Assembly: GCF_002933275.1 (NCBI RefSeq) | Contig: NZ_PSSX01000021.1 | Location: forward strand, 1 to 63,149 | Direction: 5' to 3' | Length of the DNA: 63,149 nt | Origin: Marinobacter maroccanus | Lineage (GTDB): Bacteria > Pseudomonadota > Gammaproteobacteria > Pseudomonadales > Oleiphilaceae | The notes under the pieces: generated by a model | Told to the model about the DNA's origin: nothing | The model's database searches: none | What the model saw: the letters and a program-made list of their open reading frames with translations, nothing else | Position numbers and translations under genes: made by a program | In this document: positions 10,416 to 21,281 of the stretch, piece after piece | Position numbering within the stretch: the stretch's first letter is position 1 | Layout of the letters: each line of letters opens with the position of its first letter

Positions 10416-10592
10416 ACAGACCCTTTCCGCATACGCACACAAAACGCTAGACTAGCCCCGAATTTTCCAACTGGTCAGCGCCTCTGGCTGATCAGTCAAA
10501 CTACCCGGCACCCCGAACCGGACGCCGATGGCCGGTGGCGGCACAACTTTGCCCGACACCGTGAACTGGTTTCAACACCCAAGGATACTCTT

Positions 10593-13058
10593 ATGGCCGC
10601 GTTCATCCAGAAACTGTTCAGATCCCGCAAGACAACCGAGGTAGCTCCGAAACACCGAAAAGCCGCCCAGCCCGAACCTGTCGAACAGGAAGATCCCCGG
10701 GCCAGCAAGAGAGAAGAACAGCTCGGAACCCTTGAGGGCTCGCCGTCCCAGAGTGTCCTGGCGAAACTGGCTATTGAAGGCATCACCGCGGATATCCGAC
10801 AGGCCGCCGCAGGTAGACTGACCGACGAAGCCCACCTTCAGGAAGTTCAGAAACAGGCCAAAGGCAGGGATAAAGGGGTCTATCAAACCGTCAAAACGGC
10901 ACTTCAGCACCGCCGTGAAGAACAGGCTCGACTGGACAGCATCGGCCAGACCATTGCCACCTTGATCCGTCACGCCCGGGACCAGGCAAAAAGCGACGAC
11001 ACCAAACTTTACGAGGCCCGGCTTGATGCCCTGTTGAAGCAATGGACAGAAGTGGAAGAACACGCCACACCGGAACAGGCGCAAGCGTTCCTGGAAGCGG
11101 TTCACCAGTGCAAAGAGCGCATTGCGCTCCTTCAGTCAGCTGCGGAAGATGAAAAGCGCCAGCGTGAACAGCAGCTCCAACGCAAGGAAACCCTGGACCT
11201 GTTGACCCGCACACTGGATGAGCTCAAGGCCCAGCCACCAGAGACCCTGCCCTCACTTGCCTCTCTGGATGCACTGCAGAAGACCCAGGAAAACCGCTGG
11301 CTGGAAGCGACCCGGGATACTTCTGTAGACAAGCAGGAACAGAAATCCTACGAGACCGCCATGTTGGCGCTTCGCAATTACCTCAGCTCCGTTCGCCGGA
11401 TTACCCAGGACCGGGATACCATCGTCGAACTCGGCGCCTTGCTTGAAGGTGAAGGCGATGCCACGGACGAGCAACGAGCCCAGGCAAAAAACCTGGTGGC
11501 CGAGATCAACTGGCCGGAAGGTTACCCCATCCCTGCACTGTTGGAGCCACTGCGGAAACTGGCCGGCAAGCGCAAGAAACCGACAGAACCCCGCGTTGAC
11601 CAGGAGCAGCAGAAATCCCTGGCGAATCGCCTCGAAGCCGACCTCGAAAAACTGGAGGTAGCCCTTGAGGCCAAGCAGCTCAAAGAGTCGAAGCAGTTGT
11701 TCAAAACCGCCCAGCAGCACTTCCGGGATCTGGATCAGCGCCACGCCAAACCTTATCAGGCCCGGATGCAACTGCTTAACGGTCAGTTGAGAGAGCTCTC
11801 GGACTGGCAGGGCTTTGCGACCGAGCCGAAGCAGATTGCCCTGTGTGAGCAAATGGAATACCTGGCAGACCAACCCATGGACCCGGAAGCCAAGGCGGAG
11901 CGCATCAAGGAATTGCAAAACGAGTGGCGTGATCTGGGCGGCTCTTCCGACCGAACGCTCTGGTCCCGTTTCAAGGCTGCCTCCGACAAGGCCTATGAGC
12001 CCTGCAAAGCCTACTTTTCTGCGAAGTCCGGCCTGAAACAGGCCAATCTGGAGAAGCGGTCCGCTATTTGCGAGCAACTCGAAACCTTTCTGAACAACGC
12101 TGATTGGTCTTCGATCGATTGGAAGGCCGCCGAGCGCATCCATCAGACCGCCCGCCAGGAATGGAAGGAAGCCTGGCCGGTGGAATTCCGGGACAATCGT
12201 GCCGTTCAGAAACGCTTCGATGAACTGCTCAAACGACTGGAAGCGCCACTGGATGAGGAACGCCGGAAAAACGAAACACTGAAACAGGCGATCGTGGAAA
12301 AAGCCGAGGCTCTGGTTGACCACGAACCGCTCCAGGAGGCAATGAATCAGGCCAAGGCCCTTCAGGGAGACTGGCAGGCCATCGGCATTACCCGTCATCG
12401 GGAAGACCGAAAACTGTGGCAGGCTTTCCGCAAGGCCTGCGACCAGATCTTTGCCCGCCGCGATGCCGAGCGCACGGAGCAACAGCAGGCATCGCAAGTC
12501 GCCGACGAGTCCGCACAGGCGGGCCTGAATGAGGTTTCAGTGATATCCGCTGAAAGTGATGAACAATCAGTGACTGCGGCCCTGGCGACATTCAAGGAAA
12601 TGGATACATCTGCACTCTCAAAAGGCGTCAGAGAGCAGGTTCAGCAAGAAAAGCAGCGGCTGAACCAGATCCTTTCCACGCAGAAGCTTCGGGCAAAAAT
12701 GGCGTCCTGGCAGTCTCTGGTGATGGCTGCCACAACGGGCGAAACCAGCAATGATTCAGTGCCGAAACACTGGTCCGCGCTGGCACAGACCTCAGACACC
12801 AGTGATCCGGTCGAGCTGGTTATCCGGGCGGAAATTCTTTGCGGTGTCCCCTCACCCGAGACGGACCAGCAGCGCCGCATGGAAATCCAGGTCCGGCGCC
12901 TGGCCGACGGCATGGGGGCTGCGGACAATGGCACCGATCAAATGCAGGACATGGAAAAGCTGCTAGCGAACTGGTGCCTGGGCGGAATCGGCAAAGACGC
13001 AAATACCGAGCTGGCCGAGCGCCTGAACAAGGCCCTCGCCAACCTGAATCCGGCCTGA
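10593..13058 (+). CDS. DUF349 domain-containing protein
   Basis: An 821-aa charged, largely helical and coiled-coil protein without signal peptide or membrane segments. Repeated W-containing segments fit DUF349 repeats: LQNEWRDLGGSSDRTLWSRF, ARQEWKEAWPVEFRDN, and LQGDWQAIGITRHREDRKLW. Function is unknown; a cytoplasmic structural or nucleic-acid-linked role would be a guess. I start at the ATG at 10593, preceded by AAGGA. The longer frame from 10335 runs antisense into recX and has no support. Confidence 0.85.
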   Translation: MAAFIQKLFRSRKTTEVAPKHRKAAQPEPVEQEDPRASKREEQLGTLEGSPSQSVLAKLAIEGITADIRQAAAGRLTDEAHLQEVQKQAKGRDKGVYQTVKTALQHRREEQARLDSIGQTIATLIRHARDQAKSDDTKLYEARLDALLKQWTEVEEHATPEQAQAFLEAVHQCKERIALLQSAAEDEKRQREQQLQRKETLDLLTRTLDELKAQPPETLPSLASLDALQKTQENRWLEATRDTSVDKQEQKSYETAMLALRNYLSSVRRITQDRDTIVELGALLEGEGDATDEQRAQAKNLVAEINWPEGYPIPALLEPLRKLAGKRKKPTEPRVDQEQQKSLANRLEADLEKLEVALEAKQLKESKQLFKTAQQHFRDLDQRHAKPYQARMQLLNGQLRELSDWQGFATEPKQIALCEQMEYLADQPMDPEAKAERIKELQNEWRDLGGSSDRTLWSRFKAASDKAYEPCKAYFSAKSGLKQANLEKRSAICEQLETFLNNADWSSIDWKAAERIHQTARQEWKEAWPVEFRDNRAVQKRFDELLKRLEAPLDEERRKNETLKQAIVEKAEALVDHEPLQEAMNQAKALQGDWQAIGITRHREDRKLWQAFRKACDQIFARRDAERTEQQQASQVADESAQAGLNEVSVISAESDEQSVTAALATFKEMDTSALSKGVREQVQQEKQRLNQILSTQKLRAKMASWQSLVMAATTGETSNDSVPKHWSALAQTSDTSDPVELVIRAEILCGVPSPETDQQRRMEIQVRRLADGMGAADNGTDQMQDMEKLLANWCLGGIGKDANTELAERLNKALANLNPA

Positions 13059-13071
13059 GGCGCCCCGCGGC

Positions 13072-13335
13072 TTACTCCCGCTGATGCTCTCTGACGAACT
13101 CCCTGGCCTCTTTCACGGCGGCCAGGGATTTCTGTTTCATCCCCTTAAGCTCTTCGTCCGCCAGATAGAACATCATATCGATTGAATGACGATAATAACG
13201 CGTTGGCAGGCGGTTGAGGGCCACGCACATCACGTCGGTAAGATAGTCCGCTGTGTCAGACTCCTGCCGCGTTGCCTCAATGGCATCCACCACCAGCCGT
13301 TCGTAAAAATTGTCGATCGCATCTCGCAGAGACAT
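13072..13335 (-). CDS. ComFB-like (late competence protein family) small protein
   Basis: About 87 aa. DAIDNFYERLVVDAIEAT at the start and DYLTDVMCVALNRLPTRYYRHSIDM in the middle are the ComFB family pattern, typically 80-90 aa. ComFB is named from the Bacillus comF operon; in gammaproteobacteria its role is not settled, and nucleotide second-messenger sensing has been proposed for some members. A strong AGGAGG precedes the ATG at 13335. It is convergent with the DUF349 gene (13-bp gap). Confidence 0.8.
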   Translation of the reverse strand: MSLRDAIDNFYERLVVDAIEATRQESDTADYLTDVMCVALNRLPTRYYRHSIDMMFYLADEELKGMKQKSLAAVKEAREFVREHQRE

Positions 13336-13523
13336 GGCTTGCGCCTCCTGAATTCGTCTGCGGTTTCTAACACCATAGAAGCCACCTCTCTCCTTGTCAT
13401 GGTTCATGAGCAATTTCGCCAATGCGATTGGCAGCCGGCGTCATTACCCCCTGTAGCTGCAACCGGCTATCGTTGTGTTATCGGTAAACCAAATCCGACA
13501 ACAATATGACCAGAGGAAAAGCA

Positions 13524-14732
<1,209 letters not shown>

Positions 14733-14761
14733 ACCCGTCCACTTTTCAAGGAGAACCTACT

Positions 14762-16912
14762 ATGAGTGCCATCCGTTACGAACTGGGTTCAGATCAGATC
14801 CTGACCCTCACCATCGACATGCCCGGCCAGTCCGCCAACACCATGAATGCCGCCTTCCGGGACGCCCTCTTGGAAACTGCCGCAAAAGTGAAAGATGACC
14901 TGGACAACATCCGGGGCGTGATCATTGCATCGGCCAAGAAGACCTTTTTTGCCGGCGGCGACCTGAAAGAGCTACACAAGGTTACCCGGGACGATGCCCA
15001 AACCTTTGAAGATATGGTCAACGGCCTGAAAGCCCACATGCGCTTCCTGGAAACCACCGGTAAACCCGTGGTCGCCGCCATTAACGGCTCCGCCCTGGGC
15101 GGCGGCCTGGAAATCGCTCTGGCCTGCCACCACCGCATCGCCATTGACGACGACAGCATTCAACTGGGGCTGCCGGAAGTGACACTGGGCCTGCTGCCCG
15201 GCGGTGGCGGCACGCAACGACTGCCCCGAATGATTGGCCTGGAGGCGGCCTTCCCGTTCCTGATGGAAGGCAAAAAGGTGAACCCGAAAGCCGCCCTGAA
15301 GGCCGGCATTGTCGACGAACTGGCCGACTCTGCCGACGACATGACCATAAAAGCCCGGGCCTTCATTGATGCCAACCCGAAATGCCAGCAACCCTGGGAC
15401 CAGAAAGGCTTCAAATTTCCTGGCGGCGCGCCTCACCATCCCGCCATGGCCCAGAAACTGGCCATCGCCCCGGCCATGCTGAAACAGAAAACCAAAGGCT
15501 GTTATCCGGCACCGGAGCGCATCCTGTCCGCGGCAGTCGAAGGCGCCCAGGTGGATTTCGACAACGGTAGCCTGATCGAGACCCGGTATTTTGCTGAACT
15601 GGTGATTGGCCAGGTCGCCAAGAACATGACCGGCACCTTCTGGTTCCAGCTGAACGCCATCAAGGCGGGCGGCAGCCGTCCCGACGGCGTTGAAAAAGAA
15701 ACCTTCCGTAAGGTGGGCGTGCTCGGCGCCGGCATGATGGGCGCTGGTATCGCCTATTCCACGGCCACGCGCGGTATCGACGTGGTATTGAAAGACGTCT
15801 CCGTGGAAAATGCCGAAAAAGGCAAAAGCTACTCCGAGCAGCTGTTGGCCAAGAAGGTCAGCCGCGGCCGCATGACTGAAGCGCAAAAAGCAAACATCCT
15901 GGGCCGTATCAAGGCCACCGATTCCGCGGACGATCTGGAAGGCTGTGATCTGGTGATCGAGGCGGTGTTCGAGGACAGTGGACTGAAGGCAAAAGTAACC
16001 CAGGAAGCGGAGCCGAAGCTGGTGGCAAACGGGATTTTCGCGTCCAACACCTCGACCATCCCCATCACCCAACTCGCCGAGGCCTCAGCAAAAGCCGAGA
16101 ACTTCATTGGCCTGCATTTCTTTTCGCCCGTCGACAAGATGCAACTGGTGGAAATCATCGTTGGCGAAAAAACCTCTGATGAAACCCTGGCGCGCTCGTT
16201 CGACTACGTGCAACAGATCGGCAAGATTCCTGTGGTGGTCAACGATAGCCGGGGCTTTTTTACCTCGCGGGTATTCGGCACCTTCGTCAACGAAGGCATC
16301 TGTATGCTGGCTGAAGGCATCCACCCCTCCAGCATTGAAAACGCAGGGTTGCTCGCAGGTATGCCCGTGGGGCCGCTGGCTATTTCCGACGAAGTCAGCA
16401 TGACCCTGATGCAGCACATCCGAGATCAGAGCAAAAAGGACACCGAAGCAACCGGCGGCACCTGGAACGCGCACCCTGCGGAAGCAGTCATTGATGCCAT
16501 GGTCAACGAGCACGGACGCAAGGGCAAGGCTGCGGGCGCCGGTTTCTACGACTACCCGGCCAACGGCAAGAAACACCTGTGGTCGGAGCTGGAAAATCTG
16601 TTTGTCGATGCGGACAAGGCCCGCGCCGTCAAACTGCAGGAACTGAAAGACCGGATTCTGTTTATCCAGGCCATCGAAACGGTTCGCTGCCTGGAAGAAG
16701 GCGTCTTGCGTACGGTGGAAGACGCCAACATCGGCAGTATTTTCGGCATTGGCTACGCGCCCTGGACCGGTGGCGCCATCCAGTTTATTAATCAGTATGG
16801 CGTAAGAGCCTTCACCGAACGGGCATCCGAACTCGCCAAAACCTACGGTGAACGTTTCTCCCCGCCCAAACTGCTGCAGGAAAAGTCGGAAACAAACACA
16901 CCGTTTTCCTGA
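14762..16912 (+). CDS. Multifunctional enoyl-CoA hydratase / 3-hydroxyacyl-CoA dehydrogenase (FadB/FadJ type)
   Basis: The 716-aa protein matches FadB/FadJ alpha-subunit length. Residues 1-200 are the crotonase (hydratase) domain with the oxyanion segment ALGGGLEIALACHHRIA and glutamate in LPEVTLGLLPGGGGTQRLPR. From about 320 comes an NAD-binding Rossmann fold (GVLGAGMMGAGIAY) and the dehydrogenase signature around FIGLHFFSPVDKMQLVEII. It forms the trifunctional complex with the preceding thiolase. An AAGGAGAA ribosome site lies upstream. Whether it corresponds to FadB or FadJ cannot be fixed here. Confidence 0.93.
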   Translation: MSAIRYELGSDQILTLTIDMPGQSANTMNAAFRDALLETAAKVKDDLDNIRGVIIASAKKTFFAGGDLKELHKVTRDDAQTFEDMVNGLKAHMRFLETTGKPVVAAINGSALGGGLEIALACHHRIAIDDDSIQLGLPEVTLGLLPGGGGTQRLPRMIGLEAAFPFLMEGKKVNPKAALKAGIVDELADSADDMTIKARAFIDANPKCQQPWDQKGFKFPGGAPHHPAMAQKLAIAPAMLKQKTKGCYPAPERILSAAVEGAQVDFDNGSLIETRYFAELVIGQVAKNMTGTFWFQLNAIKAGGSRPDGVEKETFRKVGVLGAGMMGAGIAYSTATRGIDVVLKDVSVENAEKGKSYSEQLLAKKVSRGRMTEAQKANILGRIKATDSADDLEGCDLVIEAVFEDSGLKAKVTQEAEPKLVANGIFASNTSTIPITQLAEASAKAENFIGLHFFSPVDKMQLVEIIVGEKTSDETLARSFDYVQQIGKIPVVVNDSRGFFTSRVFGTFVNEGICMLAEGIHPSSIENAGLLAGMPVGPLAISDEVSMTLMQHIRDQSKKDTEATGGTWNAHPAEAVIDAMVNEHGRKGKAAGAGFYDYPANGKKHLWSELENLFVDADKARAVKLQELKDRILFIQAIETVRCLEEGVLRTVEDANIGSIFGIGYAPWTGGAIQFINQYGVRAFTERASELAKTYGERFSPPKLLQEKSETNTPFS

Positions 16913-16931
16913 TCGAGCCCTGCTGACTCAT

Positions 16932-16960
16932 TGCCGGGAGGGATGTGCTCTCTCCCGGCA
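16932..16960 (+). terminator. Hairpin after the beta-oxidation operon (possible terminator)
   Basis: TGCCGGGAG (16932..16940) and CTCCCGGCA (16952..16960) form a perfect 9-bp GC-rich stem with an 11-nt loop, 20 bp after the stop codon. There is no T run after it, so it may act with Rho or as a 3' stabiliser instead of a classical terminator. The rest of 16961..17160 shows no gene and should hold the prc promoter. Confidence 0.5.
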
Positions 16961-17160
16961 CCTGCCTCCTGCGTAACTGAATAGTGCAGTCGACGGTCAT
17001 CCGGTTACCAACCTGGCGCCTTCATGGACAGATTGTCACGAACCGATACGCCCTGCCTATGGCATCGGGTGTAGTGCTTGCCTACAATAAATTTAATCGC
17101 TCACGGGTAGATCAACACAGATATAACTGGTTTCTCCCCCACACCGTCAGGTAAGCATTT

Positions 17161-19344
17161 ATGACCATCGCGGAAAGAATTATGGCTCGTCGCTCTCCGG
17201 CCGGATCAGGTCGGTTCGGGGTGTGCAAGGCAATGACTGTGGCATTGCTGATGTCGACGCCACTGGGTCTGTATGCCAAGGTTGAAACTCCGGCTGTTTA
17301 CGAGCCAGTGGCGCCGACGATTGATCAGGCGCGAGCCAACATCCTGATCGCCCGCCAGCTGCAGTTCACCCACTTCCGGGACCTCGGAATCAGCGATGAA
17401 CTCTCCGGAGATGTGTTTGATGCCTACCTGAATTACCTTGACGGGCAGAGAATCTACCTTTCGCAGGACGACATTGCGAAATTCGACAAAATCCGGACCC
17501 AGTTGGGCTCAGCTCTGAAAACCGGCCAGTTGCAGCCGGGCTTTGATATCTACAATCTGGTTCAGCAGCGAATTATCGAGCGTCTCCAGTTTGCTCTGAA
17601 AACCATCGACAACGGCATAGACTCGCTGGATTTCTCGGCCAAAGAGAGCATCCTTGTCGACCGTTCGGAAGCGGACTGGGAACCTGACGCCAAGGCCCTG
17701 GATGATCTCTGGGTAAAACGCATCAAAAACGCGGTGCTGGCACAACGCCTGAACGGCGCCGACGATGACGCCATTGTTGAAACCCTGCGCCGCCGTTACG
17801 AAGGCCAGCTCAAGCGCGCCTACCAGGCCCGCAGTGAAGATGCATTCCAGGCTTACATGAACGCGTTTACCGGTATGTGGGATCCGCACACGTCTTACTT
17901 TTCGCCACGCACCTCCGAAAACTTTAACATCAACATGAGCCTTTCCCTGGAAGGCATTGGTGCCGTCCTTCAGTCAGACAACGAATACACCAAGGTGGTA
18001 AGACTGGTACCCGGCGGCCCGGCTTCCAAGCAGGGTCAGCTTGAACCCGCAGATCGCATTGTCTCGGTGGCACAACAGGGCGAAAAACCGGTGAATGTCA
18101 TTGGTTGGCGCCTCGACGAAGTGGTCGATCTTATCCGTGGGCCGCGAAATTCAACGGTCACCCTGGAAGTGATCCCGGCCAATGCCTCTGATGAGACCAT
18201 TACCGAGACTATCGCCATCAAACGCGATGAGGTAAAACTCGAGGAACAGAGCGCCAGCAAGGACACCATCCGCCTCGAGCGCGGCGGCAAGGAATACACG
18301 ATTGGCGTGATCACCATTCCCACTTTCTATGCGGACTTCCAGGCCATGCAGGCTGGTGATCCGAACTACAAGAGTACTACCCGGGATGTTCGCAACCTGA
18401 TTGCGGAACTCGAAGCCGACGGCGTCGACGGCCTGGTAATGGATCTTCGAAACAATGGTGGTGGTGCGTTGCACGAAGCCAATGATCTGGTTGGCCTGTT
18501 TATCGACAAAGGCCCCACCGTTCAGATTCGCAACGCCAACAACGATGTGCAGGTACTCAATGACGAGGACCCTTCGGTCGCCTATGACGGGCCGCTGGTG
18601 GTGCTTACCAACCGCATGAGCGCGTCAGCGTCCGAGATCTTCGCCGGAGCCATCCAGGACTATGGCCGCGGACTGGTTGTCGGTTCCCAGACCTTCGGCA
18701 AGGGGACCGTTCAGGCGGTGCGTCCATTGAACCATGGCCAACTGAAGATCACCCAGTCAAAGTTCTACCGGGTATCTGGCGGCTCCACCCAACACAAAGG
18801 GGTTATCCCGGACATAGAGATCCCCTCTCGTATCGACAAGACCCGTATAGGTGAAGACGCCCTGGATCACGCCCTGCCCTGGGATCAGATCGAGGCCGTA
18901 CCGCACACCCGGTACTTTGACTTCAGCGGAATCATTGATGAGCTTCGCAAGCGCCACGAGGAGCGGTTCTCAACCAATGCGGAATTCAGCCTGCTTCAAC
19001 AGGAAATCGATTTCCTCACCAAACAGCGCGCCACGGACAGTGTCAGTCTGAATCTGGAAGAACGTCGCGCCGAGCACGAACAGATCGAACGCACGCGGTT
19101 GACTATCGCAAATGCCCGGCGTGAGCTGAAAGGGCAAACGCCGTTCGATTCCCTGGAAGACCTGGAGGACTGGCAGGACCAGCAGGCGGCGGATCTGGAT
19201 TCCACCGACGAAGAACTGGATTTCGTGATCAAGGAGGGCGGCCATATCATGGCTGACATGCTGGACCTGGATAACCGCATGGCATCGATCCTGGACCCGC
19301 AACAGTTTGCGGCACAGGCTCCAGCCTCCGCCGCAACCCGATAA
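17161..19344 (+). CDS. prc: C-terminal processing (tail-specific) periplasmic protease Prc
   Basis: The 727-aa protein has a signal-peptide-like N terminus (hydrophobic stretch about residues 24-38, then YAKVE). An N-terminal helical domain is followed by a PDZ domain (around SLEGIGAVLQ and GPASKQGQLEPADRI), an S41 peptidase core and a C-terminal DUF3340 region. The Ser/Lys catalytic pair is visible in NRMSASASEIFAGA and SQTFGKGTVQAV. Prc trims or degrades periplasmic proteins such as penicillin-binding proteins and lytic enzymes. An 18-bp gap to the next gene suggests cotranscription. Confidence 0.95.
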   Translation: MTIAERIMARRSPAGSGRFGVCKAMTVALLMSTPLGLYAKVETPAVYEPVAPTIDQARANILIARQLQFTHFRDLGISDELSGDVFDAYLNYLDGQRIYLSQDDIAKFDKIRTQLGSALKTGQLQPGFDIYNLVQQRIIERLQFALKTIDNGIDSLDFSAKESILVDRSEADWEPDAKALDDLWVKRIKNAVLAQRLNGADDDAIVETLRRRYEGQLKRAYQARSEDAFQAYMNAFTGMWDPHTSYFSPRTSENFNINMSLSLEGIGAVLQSDNEYTKVVRLVPGGPASKQGQLEPADRIVSVAQQGEKPVNVIGWRLDEVVDLIRGPRNSTVTLEVIPANASDETITETIAIKRDEVKLEEQSASKDTIRLERGGKEYTIGVITIPTFYADFQAMQAGDPNYKSTTRDVRNLIAELEADGVDGLVMDLRNNGGGALHEANDLVGLFIDKGPTVQIRNANNDVQVLNDEDPSVAYDGPLVVLTNRMSASASEIFAGAIQDYGRGLVVGSQTFGKGTVQAVRPLNHGQLKITQSKFYRVSGGSTQHKGVIPDIEIPSRIDKTRIGEDALDHALPWDQIEAVPHTRYFDFSGIIDELRKRHEERFSTNAEFSLLQQEIDFLTKQRATDSVSLNLEERRAEHEQIERTRLTIANARRELKGQTPFDSLEDLEDWQDQQAADLDSTDEELDFVIKEGGHIMADMLDLDNRMASILDPQQFAAQAPASAATR

Positions 19345-19362
19345 ACGGACGCCGGAAGGCCC

Positions 19363-20115
19363 ATGACCGAAAAGGACGCCAGCGGGCAGGATAGTCGCCA
19401 GAAAGCGCGAATGCTCCAGGACATGCTTCTGGATGCCCTGCACGCCATGCGCTCGCTGGAACAAGTGGAAGGGCTGGAAAAACCGGTAACCCAGGAACGG
19501 ACGCCAGAGGGACTGATCGACCGCCTGGCCAGCCTGACCGGCTCGGCGCTCCGGTTCGGGGTGAAAGCCACCGATACGTCACTGCGGGTTGGCCGTGCCC
19601 TCATCAATTCCCAGGACCAGTTGCGGGCGATGCTCACCGCAGGCCAGTCTCTCAGGGACATCCGGGAAGTGGCCGGGTTGACCCTGTCGGAAATGAGCGA
19701 GGCCCTGAACCTGCGGGACAAGTCGGTTCTGGAAGCCATTGAGAACGGTACGTCCACGCTTTCTTTCGAACTGATTCTGCGGCTCGCTGCCCTCATTGCC
19801 AGGAACGACCCCATTCCGTTCATTATGCGCACCACGCGCAACTACAACCCGGAAGTCTGGCAAATTCTGAACGACTGGGGCGTGGCGAGACTTCCCCTAC
19901 AATTTGAGCGGGAGCGGGAGTTCATAAACATCTTCCGCCGGCACGACGACGCTCGCACCCTCTCCGATGAAGGTTTCCAGAAGGTGCTGGAGTTCACCCG
20001 CCAGAGCTTTGAGATGTCCCTGCACTTTATTGAGGAGCAGGAACAACAGGTGGCGGACCTTCGGGCCGCCTATGAAGAAAATTGCCCCGAAGGCTCCCCA
20101 CGGTCAGCCAAATAA
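19363..20115 (+). CDS. Helix-turn-helix (XRE-like) domain protein
   Basis: A 250-aa cytoplasmic protein. Residues about 100-145 ([20 protein letters not shown] followed by [14 protein letters not shown]) read as an XRE-type helix-turn-helix. The flanking regions are helical without a recognised ligand domain, and the C terminus is a charged coiled coil ([15 protein letters not shown]). It lies directly behind prc, so it may be a regulator cotranscribed with the protease. Its 3' end overlaps the convergent mtnA by 12 bp. Targets unknown. Confidence 0.75.
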   Translation: MTEKDASGQDSRQKARMLQDMLLDALHAMRSLEQVEGLEKPVTQERTPEGLIDRLASLTGSALRFGVKATDTSLRVGRALINSQDQLRAMLTAGQSLRDIREVAGLTLSEMSEALNLRDKSVLEAIENGTSTLSFELILRLAALIARNDPIPFIMRTTRNYNPEVWQILNDWGVARLPLQFEREREFINIFRRHDDARTLSDEGFQKVLEFTRQSFEMSLHFIEEQEQQVADLRAAYEENCPEGSPRSAK

Positions 20116-21168
20116 CGCCCGCATACCTGTGATATTCGGGTTATTCACCACACCCTTTTCGGTAACGATGGCGTCAATCAGGCTGGCCGGTGTTACGTCA
20201 AAGACCGGATTGAACACGTTGACACCTTCTGGCGCCAGACCTATACCTCGCATCTCCCGGATCTCAGCGCCGTCGCGCTCCTCGATGGGCACATCCGCCC
20301 CCGACGCCATGGCCATATCCACGGTGCTTGATGGCGCAACCACCATAAAACCCACATGGTGATGGCGGGCCAGAACCGCCAGGCTGTAGGTACCGATCTT
20401 GTTGACCACATCACCATTGGCGGTGATTCGGTCGGCACCGACAATCACCCAGCGTACGTCTTTGCGGGCCATGATTGCAGCAGCGGCGCCATCGGCATTG
20501 AGCGTGACAGGAATGTTGTCGCGAGCCAGTTCCCACGCCGTCAGCCGGCTTCCCTGAAGCCAGGGCCGGGTTTCGTCGGCATAGACTTCCTTGAGAAGCT
20601 TTTTCTCATTGAGCCGACGAACAACACCCAGGGCTGTGCCATAGCCCCCCGTGGCCAGTGCTCCAGTGTTGCAATGCGTGAGCACCGAGATGGGTTCTTT
20701 TGTCCCGATATGCTCCAGGGCATGGTCCGCCATGGCAAAATTGGCCGCCAGGTCTTGCTCATGAATCGCCTCGGCCTCCCCGGCAAGCCGCTTTACCGCC
20801 TCATCCAGGGAGTGGCAGGCGTGAAACACCCGTTCCATGCGCTGCAGCGCCCAGAACAGGTTCACCGCCGTGGGCCGTGACGCCGACAGCTCGCGAATGG
20901 CCTGTTTGATTTCTGCCTTCCAGTCGCCACCACCGGCGTGCCTCGCCGCCAGGGCCACGCCATAGGCTGCACTGATGCCGATTGCAGGAGCGCCCCGAAC
21001 CACCATATCCCGGATACTCTGCGATACCCCGGTCGCTCCTTCCAGAGCTATCCAGTGCTCCGCTCCGGGCAGCAGTCGTTGGTCCAGCAGCTCAAGACTG
21101 CTGCCATGCCACCGTATTGCAACGGTGCCAATGCCACGCTCGGAAGAGGATTTCGGGGTTGTTGTCAT
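20104..21168 (-). CDS. mtnA: S-methyl-5-thioribose-1-phosphate isomerase
   Basis: The 354-aa isomerase of the methionine salvage pathway converts methylthioribose-1-P to methylthioribulose-1-P. It has the eIF2B-like fold with signatures [32 protein letters not shown] (catalytic Cys) and [21 protein letters not shown] (catalytic Asp). Its divergent neighbour mtaD acts on the same class of metabolites, and the mtnA|mtaD-ubiG order is that of Pseudomonas. Confidence 0.95.
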   Translation of the reverse strand: MTTTPKSSSERGIGTVAIRWHGSSLELLDQRLLPGAEHWIALEGATGVSQSIRDMVVRGAPAIGISAAYGVALAARHAGGGDWKAEIKQAIRELSASRPTAVNLFWALQRMERVFHACHSLDEAVKRLAGEAEAIHEQDLAANFAMADHALEHIGTKEPISVLTHCNTGALATGGYGTALGVVRRLNEKKLLKEVYADETRPWLQGSRLTAWELARDNIPVTLNADGAAAAIMARKDVRWVIVGADRITANGDVVNKIGTYSLAVLARHHHVGFMVVAPSSTVDMAMASGADVPIEERDGAEIREMRGIGLAPEGVNVFNPVFDVTPASLIDAIVTEKGVVNNPNITGMRALFG

Positions 21169-21184
21169 AGAAAACTGCTCCGGT

Positions 21185-21222
21185 TTTTCAGCGCTGAAAA
21201 CTGCCAGTATAACGGTTATACT
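21185..21222. promoter_or_regulatory. Divergent mtnA/mtaD control region with two perfect palindromes
   Basis: TTTTCAGCGCTGAAAA (21185..21200) and AGTATAACGGTTATACT (21206..21222) are both perfect palindromes in the 113-bp gap between the two divergent genes. The second contains a -10-like TATAAC on each strand. With TTTTCA 17 bp upstream it can serve as a plus-strand promoter for mtaD. The symmetry suggests an operator where one regulator could cover both promoters. No regulator is identified. Confidence 0.5.
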
Positions 21223-21281
21223 TGCGGGCTACATTTTCAAGGTGCGGCAGCTTAGCACCAAGCGCTGTAAGGCAGGAATGA

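Noticed and set aside
11253..12497. Long open frame on the minus strand inside the DUF349 gene
   Set aside because: It is antisense to a well-supported gene with a good ribosome site. The apparent protein is low-complexity (Leu/Gly/Phe-rich), as expected from the complement of a high-GC coding strand.
14972..16072. Long minus-strand frame inside the beta-oxidation multifunctional gene
   Set aside because: Same reason: fully antisense to a clear FadB/FadJ-type enzyme, no family resemblance, no plausible promoter.
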